From contig JANNQN010000292.1 in assembly GCA_031400775.1 (NCBI GenBank), positions 1-17,063 on the forward strand: a stretch of DNA of 17,063 nucleotides. Reading direction: 5' to 3'. The notes below the pieces were generated by a model that saw only the letters and a program-made list of their open reading frames with translations, was not told where the DNA came from and did not search any database. The DNA is from PALSA-1355 sp031400775 (GTDB lineage: Bacteria; Planctomycetota; Planctomycetia; Pirellulales; PALSA-1355). Both the position numbers and the translations under genes were made by a program. Position 1 is the first letter of the stretch. Each line of letters opens with the position of its first letter. Positions 5,658 through 13,185 of this stretch are shown here, in pieces.

Positions 5658-7406
5658 TCAGCGGCCTTTCTCGCCGCGACCTTTCGCGACCATCTTCAAA
5701 AACTCGTCGAGCGGACGTGTATTAGCCACGTCGTGTGCTGTCAAACCCGCGCGGCGCGCCTGCAACACGCCGTAACGGAGCACTCCCAATCCGTCAGTGC
5801 TGTGGGCGTCGCTCGAAATGACGATCGGAATGCCAAACGCTTTGGTTGTGGCCGCGGCAACGTCGTCCAAGTCGAGCCGGTGCGGATTGGCGTTGATCTC
5901 CATCATTTTTCCGCGGTCGCGGGCGACCTTGAAGACGGCTTCGAGATCGATCTCGTACGACTTGCGGCGGTTGATCAGCCGGCCGGTGGGATGCGCGATT
6001 GCCGACACCCAGGGGTTTTCCAATGCGCCGATGACTCGCTGGGTGATTTGCTCGCGCGACTGATTCTGGCCGTAGTGAACGCTGGCCACGACCCAGTCGG
6101 ATTCACTGAGCACGTCGTCGTCCAGATCCAACCCCCCCTTCTCCAAAATGTCCACCTCGATTCCCTTGAGCACACGAAACCCCTTGAGAGTCTTGTTTAG
6201 CTTGTCGATAGCCTTCCACTCGGCGCGGAGCCGCGTGGCGTCGAGCCCGCGCGCCATCGTGACTCGCTTCGAGTGATCCGTGATCGCGATATATTGCAAG
6301 CCTCGCGCGCGGGCGGCGGCGACCATTTCTTCCAGCGTGGCCTTGCCGTCGGTTTCCGTGGTGTGCATGTGCAGGTCGCCCCGCAGATCGTCCAACTCGA
6401 GGAGCTTGGGAATCTTGCCGGTCCTGGCCCAATCGAATTCACGCCGCGCCTCGCGCAGCTCGGGCGGTATCCAGGCCAGGTCGAGCGAGGCGTAGACTTC
6501 CTGCTCGGTGCGTCCGGCGATTGGCGTCTCCGCGCCATCGGCCAGGCGGAACACGCCGTATTCGTTGATCTTCAGCCCGCGATCTTTGGCCAGGCCCCGC
6601 AGCACGATGTTGTGGTCTTTCGAGCCGGTGAAATAGACCAGCGCCGCGCCGTAGCTCTCGGCCGGCACGACACGCATGTCGACTTGCAGGCCGCCCTCGG
6701 TGCGCAGCGAGATTTTCGTCGGTCCGCGCCCGATCACCGCGGCCGCCTCGGGCAGGGCCGCGAAACAATCCATCACCTTCTCGACGTCGGAGGCCACGAC
6801 CAGGAAGTCGAGATCGCCGATCGTATCGCGACCGCGACGATAGCTGCCGGCGATTTCCAGGGCTTCGACTCCGCCGCACTTTTCGAGCCAGGCTTTGATC
6901 GATTGCGCGTGCCTGTCGGCTTCGGCCCAGGTCATCCGCTCGTCGGCCGTTTGCGCGAGCGCCATGCCGGCCAGAATCATCTCCTCGGTCTTGGCGGCAA
7001 ATCCCTTCAGTGCGCGGACCTGGTGGGCCTCGCAGGCGGCGCGTAGCTCATCCAGCGTGGTGATGTTCAGTTCTTTATAGAGCGTGGCGGCCTTCTTCGG
7101 CCCCATGCCCGGTATCCGCAGCAGGGTGAGCACGCTTTGCGGAACCTGGCTTTGCAACTCCTCGAGCATCGGGAAAGTGCCAGTCGCCACGAGCGTGGCA
7201 ATCTTGTCGGCCAGATCCTTGCCGACTCCGTCCAGATCGGTCAGTTTGCGGTTTGCGTCGCCGACGATCGATTGCATCTGCTCGGGATAGTCGCGCACCG
7301 TGCGGGCGCCATTGCGATAAGCCCGCACGCGAAAGGGGTTCGCGTTTTGAAACTCGAGCAGGTCGGCCACGAGGTCGAGCGCCTCGGCGATGCGGGCATT
7401 ATTCAT
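5658..7406 (-). CDS. polX: DNA polymerase/3'-5' exonuclease PolX (family X polymerase with PHP domain)
   Basis: A 582-residue bacterial/archaeal-type PolX, a gap-filling DNA repair polymerase with 3'-5' exonuclease and AP-endonuclease activity in its family. The order is a helix-hairpin-helix 8-kDa region (about 1-140, with LDGVGKDLADKI and RIPGMGPKKAATLY), the nucleotidyltransferase palm (GSYRRGRDTIGDLDFLV at 187-203, catalytic D198 and D200, third Asp near 243), then a C-terminal PHP phosphoesterase (DLHMHT 344-349, ITDHS near 375-379, SSDAH 531-535). Length matches the family (about 570-580). The ATG at 7406 begins the usual N-terminus (MNNARIAEALDLVADLLE). A GTG at 7430 would add 8 residues but lies upstream of the TATAGT box (7419-7414), which ends 7 bases before the ATG. 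All catalytic residues I can place are present. Confidence 0.96.
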   Translation of the reverse strand: MNNARIAEALDLVADLLEFQNANPFRVRAYRNGARTVRDYPEQMQSIVGDANRKLTDLDGVGKDLADKIATLVATGTFPMLEELQSQVPQSVLTLLRIPGMGPKKAATLYKELNITTLDELRAACEAHQVRALKGFAAKTEEMILAGMALAQTADERMTWAEADRHAQSIKAWLEKCGGVEALEIAGSYRRGRDTIGDLDFLVVASDVEKVMDCFAALPEAAAVIGRGPTKISLRTEGGLQVDMRVVPAESYGAALVYFTGSKDHNIVLRGLAKDRGLKINEYGVFRLADGAETPIAGRTEQEVYASLDLAWIPPELREARREFDWARTGKIPKLLELDDLRGDLHMHTTETDGKATLEEMVAAARARGLQYIAITDHSKRVTMARGLDATRLRAEWKAIDKLNKTLKGFRVLKGIEVDILEKGGLDLDDDVLSESDWVVASVHYGQNQSREQITQRVIGALENPWVSAIAHPTGRLINRRKSYEIDLEAVFKVARDRGKMMEINANPHRLDLDDVAAATTKAFGIPIVISSDAHSTDGLGVLRYGVLQARRAGLTAHDVANTRPLDEFLKMVAKGRGEKGR

Positions 7407-7413
7407 GCCCGTT

Positions 7414-7419
7414 ACTATA
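7414..7419 (-). promoter_or_regulatory. -10 box (TATAGT) of polX
   Basis: TATAGT on the minus strand ends 7 bases before the ATG at 7406, with no Shine-Dalgarno sequence between. The -35 is weak. It lies in the 76-base gap after the upstream gene and suggests independent, leaderless transcription of polX. Confidence 0.45.
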
Positions 7420-7482
7420 AAGGATCGCACGGCGTGTCGCCCAGCCGGTTGGCATTCGCGACCAACTAGACGAGTCGCGTTC

Positions 7483-8520
7483 TTACGGCCGAGCGGCTCG
7501 CCAAGGATTGTTGTCGTTCGACCTGGTCGGCGCGGTGAGTTTGGCCGGCGTCATTTGCACGGGAATGGACGGTTGCTTGAGCGCGGTCGAGACCGGCTTC
7601 ATGGCCCAGACTTGCCGCATCGGCACCGCCGTGAAGCGGTCCTGATCCTCGGGATCCAAACCTTGCAAAGCGCGATTCGTGCTCGAGCCGGCCGGTTCGG
7701 CCGCCGGCGGCAGCAACAACCGCGACTCGGGCGCCGGCTTGTTGCTCTCCGACGGTTTGTCGAAAGTCTTGTTTTGCGACGGTTCTTGAGCGGGAACATT
7801 CGGATCGGGGGTCGGCTGCAATGTTCCCTGCGGAGCTCCGGTCGTGTTCGGCGGCAAAGCGCCGGCCGGCGGAGCGGTGTTCAACGGGGCCGCATACGGC
7901 GTGCCGCCTGGATAGGCCGTCGTGCCTGGTGGGGGCGAGGTCGTCAGCGGAGCCGGGCCAGGATAGTTCAGGGTCGGGGCCAGGCTGGGCACCGCCGAGC
8001 CGGGAGCGCCCAAAAGCGCCGGGGCCGCCATCGCCGGAGCGCCGCCGCCACAGCAAGGCGCGGGCGCCGGTGCAAAGACCGCCGCCGGTGCAGCCATCGG
8101 CGCGGCCGGAGTGAAGAAAGCCGCGGTCGTCGTCGCGCCGCAACAGGGAGCGGCGGCCGCCGTCACCACGGGGCGAAACGACGTATAGGGCACCAGGCGA
8201 GCTTGCGGAACGAACGTCACGACCGGCCGCATCACGGTCGTCGGGCAACCGGTGCAGCCATCGATCCCCGGCATCGGACGAAAGGTCGTCACCGGGGCGT
8301 TGACGTACACCGTGCGAAAGGACGTCTGGGCCACGTAGTTGACCGTTTGACCGCATCCGGCCGGGGCGAAGCTGGCCGTGAACGGCGCGTAATAAGTCGT
8401 GGTGGCGGGAGCGCCGAACCAGCCCTTGAACAGATGGCAAAGTGCCTCGGCCCTCGAAGCTGGCAGCGTGACGAAGGTCAGAGCGACGAGCGCGCCGCGG
8501 ACGATTGGACCAGTAGTCAT
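7483..8520 (-). CDS. Secreted Pro/Ala/Thr-rich protein with cysteine pairs, function unknown
   Basis: A 345-residue protein with a signal peptide (about 1-26; LVALTFVTLPASRAEA, Ala-x-Ala-type cleavage), so it is exported. Low-complexity Pro/Ala/Thr sequence follows with spaced cysteines: C28, C56, CTGC (89-92), PCCGA (125-129) and PCCGGG (155-160). Repeated YTSFRPVVT/QTSFRTVYVN-like units occur at about 65-120. A charged linker (near 235-270) precedes a QVWAMKP tail. Proteins of this style (Cys pairs plus threonine/valine repeats) recur in planctomycetes and have no assigned role that I know of; a cell-surface or envelope part is a guess. GGGAG ends 6 bases before the ATG at 8520, which fixes this start. 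A weak TTGCCA-17-GATAGG promoter lies at 8576-8548. Long antisense open frames here are by-products of the G+C-rich composition. Confidence 0.8.
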   Translation of the reverse strand: MTTGPIVRGALVALTFVTLPASRAEALCHLFKGWFGAPATTTYYAPFTASFAPAGCGQTVNYVAQTSFRTVYVNAPVTTFRPMPGIDGCTGCPTTVMRPVVTFVPQARLVPYTSFRPVVTAAAAPCCGATTTAAFFTPAAPMAAPAAVFAPAPAPCCGGGAPAMAAPALLGAPGSAVPSLAPTLNYPGPAPLTTSPPPGTTAYPGGTPYAAPLNTAPPAGALPPNTTGAPQGTLQPTPDPNVPAQEPSQNKTFDKPSESNKPAPESRLLLPPAAEPAGSSTNRALQGLDPEDQDRFTAVPMRQVWAMKPVSTALKQPSIPVQMTPAKLTAPTRSNDNNPWRAARP

Positions 8521-8576
8521 GTCATACTCCCGCGAGAAAATTGAACGCCTATCTGGTATTAACAGGGCGATGGCAA

Positions 8577-8897
8577 GACTGTCAACGAATTGCGCGGCGC
8601 TTCGGCTATTTGGTGGAACTTTTCAGTTAGGCAAGTTGTACTCGGCGTTCGGAACTTGGCGGCGAGAGAATCTTTAGCGACCCGCCAAGCGAGCAGCTCT
8701 TGCTAGCATGCGGCGCTTCGACTGCCGAGCACGCGCACCGGAAAAATGCCTGAGAAACGGTAGCCCAAGAAACGGCCGCGGGAGCGGCAAATCGCTGTGC
8801 TGTCGGGGCTGTAGGCATGGTCACGAAGCGGCGCAAGCAACACGCGCGATGCAACCGGCACAATCGTCACAGACGGCCACGCCTGGACAGTTGGGGG
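8577..8897. other. Intergenic region without a supported gene
   Basis: About 320 bases between two minus-strand genes. Short frames at 8627-8863 (minus) and 8708-9058 (plus) have skewed Arg/Cys composition, no ribosome site and no recognisable domain. I see no tRNA, clear terminator or repeat. Confidence 0.5.
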
Positions 8898-9557
8898 TTA
8901 GAGTTCGCGCCGAGTGGAACCCGACGACGCCATGCCAGGTTCGGTCTTGGACGGGGCGCGCCGTTCGCGCTCGAAGTGGTCGTAGAGGGCGAATAACGTT
9001 TCGCGCACGTCGCCGCGGGCGGCCGAAAAGCTGGCGGCGATCGCCCCGTGATCAATGACATGTTGATCGATGGCCGGGTCGCCAGACGGCACCAGCCGCG
9101 CGACGACCCGCTCGGTAAGTGCGAGGCTGGCACTCGTGCGGTACAGCGTGGGATAGCCAATGTCGCGATGGGCCGTCACGATCGCTCCCCAACCTCGCCG
9201 CCATAGTTGCCACCTGAGGCGCAGCCGGTTGACGCGGCTCAATTGCTCGTAGCCGTCGACGATGAGCAAGTTCGCGCCGGCAAGGTGCGCTTTGGCAAAT
9301 GCGCCCGGCGGCGGCGCGCGCTGTCCGTCGTGCAAGTCGATGCGCCACGCACGCCTGCCTGCCTGCTCGAGCGGTTCGATCAGAGCCGCCAGAAGCGTCG
9401 ACTTGCCTGAGCCGTGCGGCCCCACGATTTGGCCTCGCCAACCGCTCGCCCGCAGCCGCTGGACTAGATCGGCGGCGCTCTGGCCGTGGGGAAACAGATA
9501 CTCGATCGCGCCGGGGCGAACAAACCGGGTAGAGAAAGGATTGAGTTGGCTGGACAT
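8898..9557 (-). CDS. Small P-loop NTPase, last gene of a three-gene operon
   Basis: A 219-residue P-loop NTPase. Walker A is GPHGSGKST (46-54), Walker B is LLIVDGYE (97-104), and IVTAH at 126-130 could be a sensor strand. The recognisable ATPase core is short (about 40-160), without ABC signature or helicase motifs. The C-terminus is charged. No membrane segment or signal peptide is seen, so it is cytoplasmic. The ATG at 9557 follows the previous gene's stop after 1 base (TGAcATG), and GGGAGG just before that stop serves as ribosome site. The operon context with an arrestin-like protein and a DUF3592 membrane protein suggests one shared process, but I do not know which. Assignment beyond NTPase is not supported. 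Confidence 0.85.
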   Translation of the reverse strand: MSSQLNPFSTRFVRPGAIEYLFPHGQSAADLVQRLRASGWRGQIVGPHGSGKSTLLAALIEPLEQAGRRAWRIDLHDGQRAPPPGAFAKAHLAGANLLIVDGYEQLSRVNRLRLRWQLWRRGWGAIVTAHRDIGYPTLYRTSASLALTERVVARLVPSGDPAIDQHVIDHGAIAASFSAARGDVRETLFALYDHFERERRAPSKTEPGMASSGSTRREL

Positions 9558-9558
9558 G

Positions 9559-9972
9559 TCACGCCTCCCGGCTGCTGGCCATGCTCTGCGGCGTCGGAAC
9601 GGTTCCCAACTGGAATGAGGTCTCTAGCGTCAGGTCCTTGCCGCGGGTCACGAACACGCGCACTCGCACGCACCAGCAGATCCTGACGATCATCCCAACA
9701 TAGCTCAGCGGACTTTTGGGCAGCTCGCTCTGAAAATGCCGAGGGCGACGAAGCGCCGAGGCGTCGCCGCCGGCCAATTCGATTCGCTCGAAGTGGTGGA
9801 CCGACATATCCTCGTCCCCTTTGCCGTGCGTGTGCCACAACACCGACAGCTCGATCGCCCGCACGTCGCGCGGCTCCACGCCGTGTACGCTGAAATGGCC
9901 GCGCAGGGTCTCGCCGGGGTGATACACCCGGGCATGGCCCTCCAACGAAAGCTGGATGTGCGGCGCGCTCAT
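9559..9972 (-). CDS. Arrestin-like beta-sandwich protein, hypothetical
   Basis: A 137-residue protein whose start, IQLSLEGHARVYHPGETLRG (6-25), followed by alternating strands (VRAIELSVLWHT, HFERIEL), resembles arrestin N-terminal or Spo0M-type beta-sandwich domains (inference by pattern only). The ATG at 9972 overlaps the stop of the upstream DUF3592 gene in an ATGA arrangement, which indicates translational coupling. It is much better than the frame's far upstream start at 10464, which lies inside that gene. The C-terminal part (about 88-137) includes a short hydrophobic/Cys stretch (MIVRICWCVRVRVFV). The domain would parallel the C-terminal part of its upstream neighbour. No catalytic residues are expected in this fold, so a scaffold or adaptor role is a guess. 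Confidence 0.75.
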   Translation of the reverse strand: MSAPHIQLSLEGHARVYHPGETLRGHFSVHGVEPRDVRAIELSVLWHTHGKGDEDMSVHHFERIELAGGDASALRRPRHFQSELPKSPLSYVGMIVRICWCVRVRVFVTRGKDLTLETSFQLGTVPTPQSMASSREA

Positions 9973-11321
9973 GCGTGTTGGCCATTGGTCGCGGGACTTA
10001 CGACAATCTGAAACTCGCGCTGATAGTCGGGCCAGCCGATGACGCTGCCTTTGACCAACAGCTTCCAGCGCACTTCGTTGTGGTCGGCGTGAAACGAGTG
10101 CATCGCGGTCTCCGGCACCCGCACCTGGCAGCGGCTCTCGAACGGCAGTCCTTGATGGATCTCGAAATCGGTGCGCACGAAGCAACGGTCCTCGTAGACG
10201 CGGCGTGTTTCGGTGCGCGTATCGGTGCCCTGACGATAGGTGGCCTTCTCGTCGCAAGCCAGCCAGACCTCCAGCCAATTCATCGTCAGACGACCGGCCT
10301 GCGAAAGGAAAATATCGTAGGGCACGCCGGGCGACAGCGGATGGGCCGAAATCTCGACGCGCGTCGGTCCCACGCCGGTGGTAATCATCACCTGGCGAAT
10401 CAAATACGCGAGCAAGGCGATGCCGAAGAGCACGAACGGGACGATAAACAGCGTCAACATCCAATCGGGCTCGCCGCGCGCGAAGCTGCTAAATGCCATC
10501 CCGACGAAAATCATCACGATGCCGTTCCACACCGCGCAGGCCGCGCTGGCGGCGAACAGCGTCCAGCCGGCGGTCGTGGTGATCGGCAGCCGGTAAGCCA
10601 GCGTCGTGCCGGGGCTGTTGGTCAAGTTTGCATCGGTCGGGACCGTGGGAAATTCCCGCTGCTCGGATTCGACCTCGAACAGATCGAGCTGCGCGGCGCG
10701 CTGCGTCAACAGCGAGCGCCGCTCTTCCGAAGTGTTCCAATGAAACAGCGTGTAGATCAGCCGCCCGGCGCCGATGATCATGAACGACAACGGAATCAAC
10801 AGCGACACGTACAGCCAGGGGCTGTACCCTCGCACCAAAACCACGCGATGCGGATCGATCGGGTCGTACCAGCAAGGATACTCCTGGCCGACTTCGAACT
10901 GGTCCAAGATCGCTTGCACGGCCTGGCGATCTGGCATCAGGTGCTGCGTGACGTCGTAGACGCCGTCCTCGACGTACTGCTCGTCGTTCACCTGGTAGCG
11001 GATCTGGAATGCCGGGCGGAACGTGGCCGACTCATCCTGCGCGACGCTCTCGCCGATCTGCTTGTCGAGCAGCACGCACGTGGCCGGCGCGAACTGCCGG
11101 TTGGCCCGCCACTCGGGCCAGGCCAGAGCGCCGATCAGGTAGGCGAAAGTGCCGAAGCCGAGCACGAAGAAAGCGCCAAAAAAAAGCGCCTCCCCCAAAC
11201 TGCCGACGGCCTTGGAGCCGGTGCGGCGGTCACCTCGCTTTTTCTCGTAAAGTCGTATGAATCGCGGCAAGCGATTGCACCCCTTGGATTCCAGCCGATC
11301 GAATAACGCCGATGCGTCCAC
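9969..11321 (-). CDS. DUF3592-type membrane protein with C-terminal arrestin-like domain
   Basis: A 450-residue membrane protein with four predicted helices (about 43-67, 167-192, 254-278, 287-312). Between helices 1 and 2 lies an extracytoplasmic DUF3592-like domain (about 77-165), recognised by ATCVLLDKQIGES, RYQVNDEQY and YPCWYDPIDPHRVVL. The C-terminal 130 residues (about 318-443) look like a beta-sandwich of the same general type as the next gene (SPGVPYDIFLSQ, LEVWLACDEKATY, FESRCQVRVPE). The start is uncertain: GTG 11321 is the most upstream in-frame start and no early ATG exists. A TATAAT at 11371-11366 would give a leader of about 38 bases. It is first of three overlapping or abutting genes. 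The antisense strand also has a long open frame, judged a shadow. Function unknown. Confidence 0.82.
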   Translation of the reverse strand: MDASALFDRLESKGCNRLPRFIRLYEKKRGDRRTGSKAVGSLGEALFFGAFFVLGFGTFAYLIGALAWPEWRANRQFAPATCVLLDKQIGESVAQDESATFRPAFQIRYQVNDEQYVEDGVYDVTQHLMPDRQAVQAILDQFEVGQEYPCWYDPIDPHRVVLVRGYSPWLYVSLLIPLSFMIIGAGRLIYTLFHWNTSEERRSLLTQRAAQLDLFEVESEQREFPTVPTDANLTNSPGTTLAYRLPITTTAGWTLFAASAACAVWNGIVMIFVGMAFSSFARGEPDWMLTLFIVPFVLFGIALLAYLIRQVMITTGVGPTRVEISAHPLSPGVPYDIFLSQAGRLTMNWLEVWLACDEKATYRQGTDTRTETRRVYEDRCFVRTDFEIHQGLPFESRCQVRVPETAMHSFHADHNEVRWKLLVKGSVIGWPDYQREFQIVVSPATNGQHA

Positions 11322-11365
11322 GGCGGCGGATCGCGGCGCGCTCTAACGCACGCCAGCGCGAGACC

Positions 11366-11371
11366 ATTATA
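11366..11371 (-). promoter_or_regulatory. -10 box (TATAAT) of the DUF3592/arrestin/NTPase operon
   Basis: A consensus TATAAT on the minus strand (within the near-palindrome ATTATAAT), 44 bases before the GTG at 11321. No clear -35 box is present at 16-18 bases. Confidence 0.35.
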
Positions 11372-11543
11372 ATGACCCGCGCTCGGCCTTCCTGGAAGTC
11401 GACGACACCATTGTCGTGGCCGCGTCACGCCGTGAGGATGTTCTAAAAACCGAAGGCGGGCTTTGTAGGCCTGTCCCATGGGCCGCCGCCTTTTATACCA
11501 TACAACCAGCGCTCGACGCTGCTGAATTCAAAGGGACCTGACG

Positions 11544-12848
11544 ATGACCGTCGCCGCCACACGCACGCGATCCGCCCGGCTTTTTGCACCGACTATTTCA
11601 CCGTGGAGATGCCGGACGCTGGCCGCCATCCTGGTCGGGTCCCTCGCCGGCGCTGCCCTGGCGGGCGATTGGCCGCAGATCCTGGGCCCCGAGCGGAACG
11701 GCCGCGCGGCGGGCGACCAGCTCGCGGCGTCCTGGCCCAAGGGCGGGCCGCCGGTCGTTTGGCAAACGCGCGTCGGCCGCGGCTTTGCCGGCGTCGCGGT
11801 GCGGAAAGGGCGATTGATTCTTTTTCATCGCGAGGGCAACCAACTCCTGGCCGAAGCGCGCGACGCCGCCACCGGCGACTCGCGATGGAAAACGGCTATT
11901 CCCACGACCTATGCGAGCACCATTTCCTCGGATGACGGACCCCGCTGCGTGCCGCTGATCGACAAGGAACACGTGTACCTGTTGGGGCCCGGTGGAGAGT
12001 TGGCCTGTCTGGCACTCGAAACGGGCAAGCAGCTCTGGCTGCGGAATATCTGCAAGGACTTCAAAGTGCCCGAGGGCTATTTCGGCGTGGGCAGCACTCC
12101 GATCCTGGAAGGCGACAGGCTGCTGGTCAACGTGGGTGGGCGAGACGGCGCGGGGCTGGTGGCGTTTTCACCGGCAGACGGCAAGACGCTCTGGAAGGCG
12201 ACCGACGAAGCCGCCAGTTACTCCTCGCCGGTGGCCGCTACCGTGGCGGGCGTGCGCCATGTGGTATTCGTCACGCGATTGAACGTGGTTTCGATCGATC
12301 CCGCCAACGGCGACGTGCGGTTCCGCTTTCCGTTCGGCGCCCGCGGACCGACGGTCAATGCGGCCAATCCGCTGGTGATCGATGACCATCTGTTCGTCTC
12401 GGCCAGCTACGGGGTCGGCGCCGAGTGGTCTAAGATCGGAGCGCGCGAGGCGACAAAGGTCTGGGCCAACGACGACGTGATGTCGAGCCAGTACGCGACT
12501 TGCGTGGCCCACGACGGAATTCTGTATGGCATCGACGGCCGTCAGGATGTCGGCATGGCTCGGCTGCGGGCCTTTGATCCTCGCACGGGGCGCGTGCTGT
12601 GGACCGAGGAAGGTTTCGGCACTGGTGGCCTGATCGTGGCCGGCGACAAGCTGCTGATCATGCGAACCGAGGGGGAGCTGGTGCTTGCCGAAGCCTCGCC
12701 CAAAGGGTTTCGACCTCTAGCCCGCGCGAAATTGTTCGCCACGACCACCCAGGCTCTGCCGGCGCTGGCCGACGGGCTGGTTTTCGTGCGCGATACGCAG
12801 GTTCTCAAATGCGTCGCGGTCGGCCAGTCGAATTCGCCTGGCCGATGA
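11544..12848 (+). CDS. Exported PQQ-type beta-propeller repeat protein
   Basis: A 434-residue secreted protein. The signal peptide runs to about residue 40 (AAILVGSLAGAALA, cleavage before GDW). The mature part opens with DWPQILGPERNGRA, the variant of the WPQWRGP-type motif typical of planctomycete outer-compartment beta-propellers. Repeated blades follow with Trp-containing strand ends (LALETGKQLWLRN, FSPADGKTLWKA, FDPRTGRVLWTEE), the PQQ-like repeat signature. No quinoprotein dehydrogenase active-site pattern is visible, so it is probably a binding or scaffolding propeller rather than an enzyme. AAGGGA lies about 8 bases before the ATG at 11544. It stands alone, divergent from the DUF3592 operon, with repeats downstream. 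Confidence 0.9.
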   Translation: MTVAATRTRSARLFAPTISPWRCRTLAAILVGSLAGAALAGDWPQILGPERNGRAAGDQLAASWPKGGPPVVWQTRVGRGFAGVAVRKGRLILFHREGNQLLAEARDAATGDSRWKTAIPTTYASTISSDDGPRCVPLIDKEHVYLLGPGGELACLALETGKQLWLRNICKDFKVPEGYFGVGSTPILEGDRLLVNVGGRDGAGLVAFSPADGKTLWKATDEAASYSSPVAATVAGVRHVVFVTRLNVVSIDPANGDVRFRFPFGARGPTVNAANPLVIDDHLFVSASYGVGAEWSKIGAREATKVWANDDVMSSQYATCVAHDGILYGIDGRQDVGMARLRAFDPRTGRVLWTEEGFGTGGLIVAGDKLLIMRTEGELVLAEASPKGFRPLARAKLFATTTQALPALADGLVFVRDTQVLKCVAVGQSNSPGR

Positions 12849-12862
12849 CGCTCTTCCAGTAG

Positions 12863-12909
12863 GTCATGCTTTGGCATGACGAGAACCACCAACAGTCATT
12901 CCGTGTCAC
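12863..12909 (+). repeat. Direct repeat copy A with hairpin
   Basis: A 47-base unit whose second copy is at 13091-13137 (5 mismatches by eye). It begins with a perfect hairpin, GTCATGC (12863-12869), loop TTTG, GCATGAC (12874-12880), and ends AGTCATTCCGTGTCAC. There is no T-run after the hairpin, so it is not an obvious terminator. Confidence 0.8.
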
Positions 12910-12928
12910 TGGACTTTCGAATTGTGGA

Positions 12929-13004
12929 CCGCGAATGCACGCGAATCGTCGCGAATACATTCCCGCTGGTCTCATGATTAGCGTTCATCCGCGTGCATTA
13001 GCGG
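12929..13004. repeat. Imperfect palindrome built of 10-base tandem units
   Basis: The left arm (12929-12960) contains GCGAAT three times at an exact 10-base period (12931, 12941, 12951). The right arm (12974-13004) contains the inverted, slightly diverged version (ATTAGCG, ATCCGCG, ATTAGCG, also at 10-base period). Folded, they form a stem of about 30 bases with mismatches around a 13-base loop. The 10-base period equals about one DNA helical turn. Confidence 0.75.
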
Positions 13005-13090
13005 TTCCTCGTCGTACTGGAGTAGAGACGTGGACCCCTGGTATTGGGACGCTATTCAGCCAAGCCGGCGCCGGCTTGGGCGAGGGTCTC

Positions 13091-13137
13091 GTCATGCCTT
13101 GGCATGAAAAGAACCACTAATAGTCATTCCGTGTCAC
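13091..13137 (+). repeat. Direct repeat copy B with hairpin
   Basis: Second copy of the unit at 12863-12909. Its hairpin is shifted: TCATGCC (13092-13098), TT, GGCATGA (13101-13107). Substitutions on the two sides of the stem keep pairing possible, as expected if the folded form matters. Confidence 0.8.
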
Positions 13138-13150
13138 GCTAAAGCGTGAC
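13133..13150. repeat. Perfect 7-bp hairpin
   Basis: GTCACGC (13133-13139), loop TAAA, GCGTGAC (13144-13150). It overlaps the end of repeat copy B and the outer inverted repeat. Confidence 0.75.
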
Positions 13151-13185
13151 CTACTGGAGTGACACATTCGGGCAGTCAGGCTTGC

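Larger units (their letters stand above)
12855..13158. repeat. Composite intergenic palindromic repeat region with outer inverted repeats
   Basis: The non-coding space after the beta-propeller gene is bounded by 15-base inverted repeats, 12855-12869 (TCCAGTAGGTCATGC) and 13144-13158 (reverse complement TCCAGTAGGTCACGC), matching at 14 of 15. Inside are a direct repeat pair, three small hairpins and a larger imperfect palindrome, listed separately. No open frame is credible. The pattern fits a non-autonomous REP/MITE-like element or a nest of them. Confidence 0.65.

Noticed and set aside
7390..8544. Plus-strand open frame of 384 codons opposite the Pro-rich protein gene
   Set aside because: Almost entirely Arg/Gly-rich, the expected antisense of Pro/Ala codons. 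No ribosome site or domain.
8708..9058. Plus-strand frame with several cysteines and arginines
   Set aside because: It runs antisense into the NTPase gene, has no ribosome site and no conserved pattern.
9559..10464. Long form (301 codons) of the arrestin-like gene
   Set aside because: The extra N-terminus lies wholly inside the upstream gene in another frame. The ATG at 9972 forms a classic ATGA overlap and begins the beta-sandwich pattern.
9975..11306. Plus-strand open frame of 443 codons opposite the DUF3592 gene
   Set aside because: The encoded sequence is Arg/Gln/His-rich with no domain, while the minus strand shows membrane helices and recognised motifs. A shadow of G+C-rich codons.
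12863..12880. Rho-independent terminator of the beta-propeller gene
   Set aside because: The hairpin is perfect but is not followed by a T-run and is part of a repeated element present twice.
12929..13004. Possible CRISPR-like array because of regularly spaced repeats
   Set aside because: The units are only 10 bases long with 4-base gaps and are inverted halves of one palindrome. There are no spacers and no cas genes.
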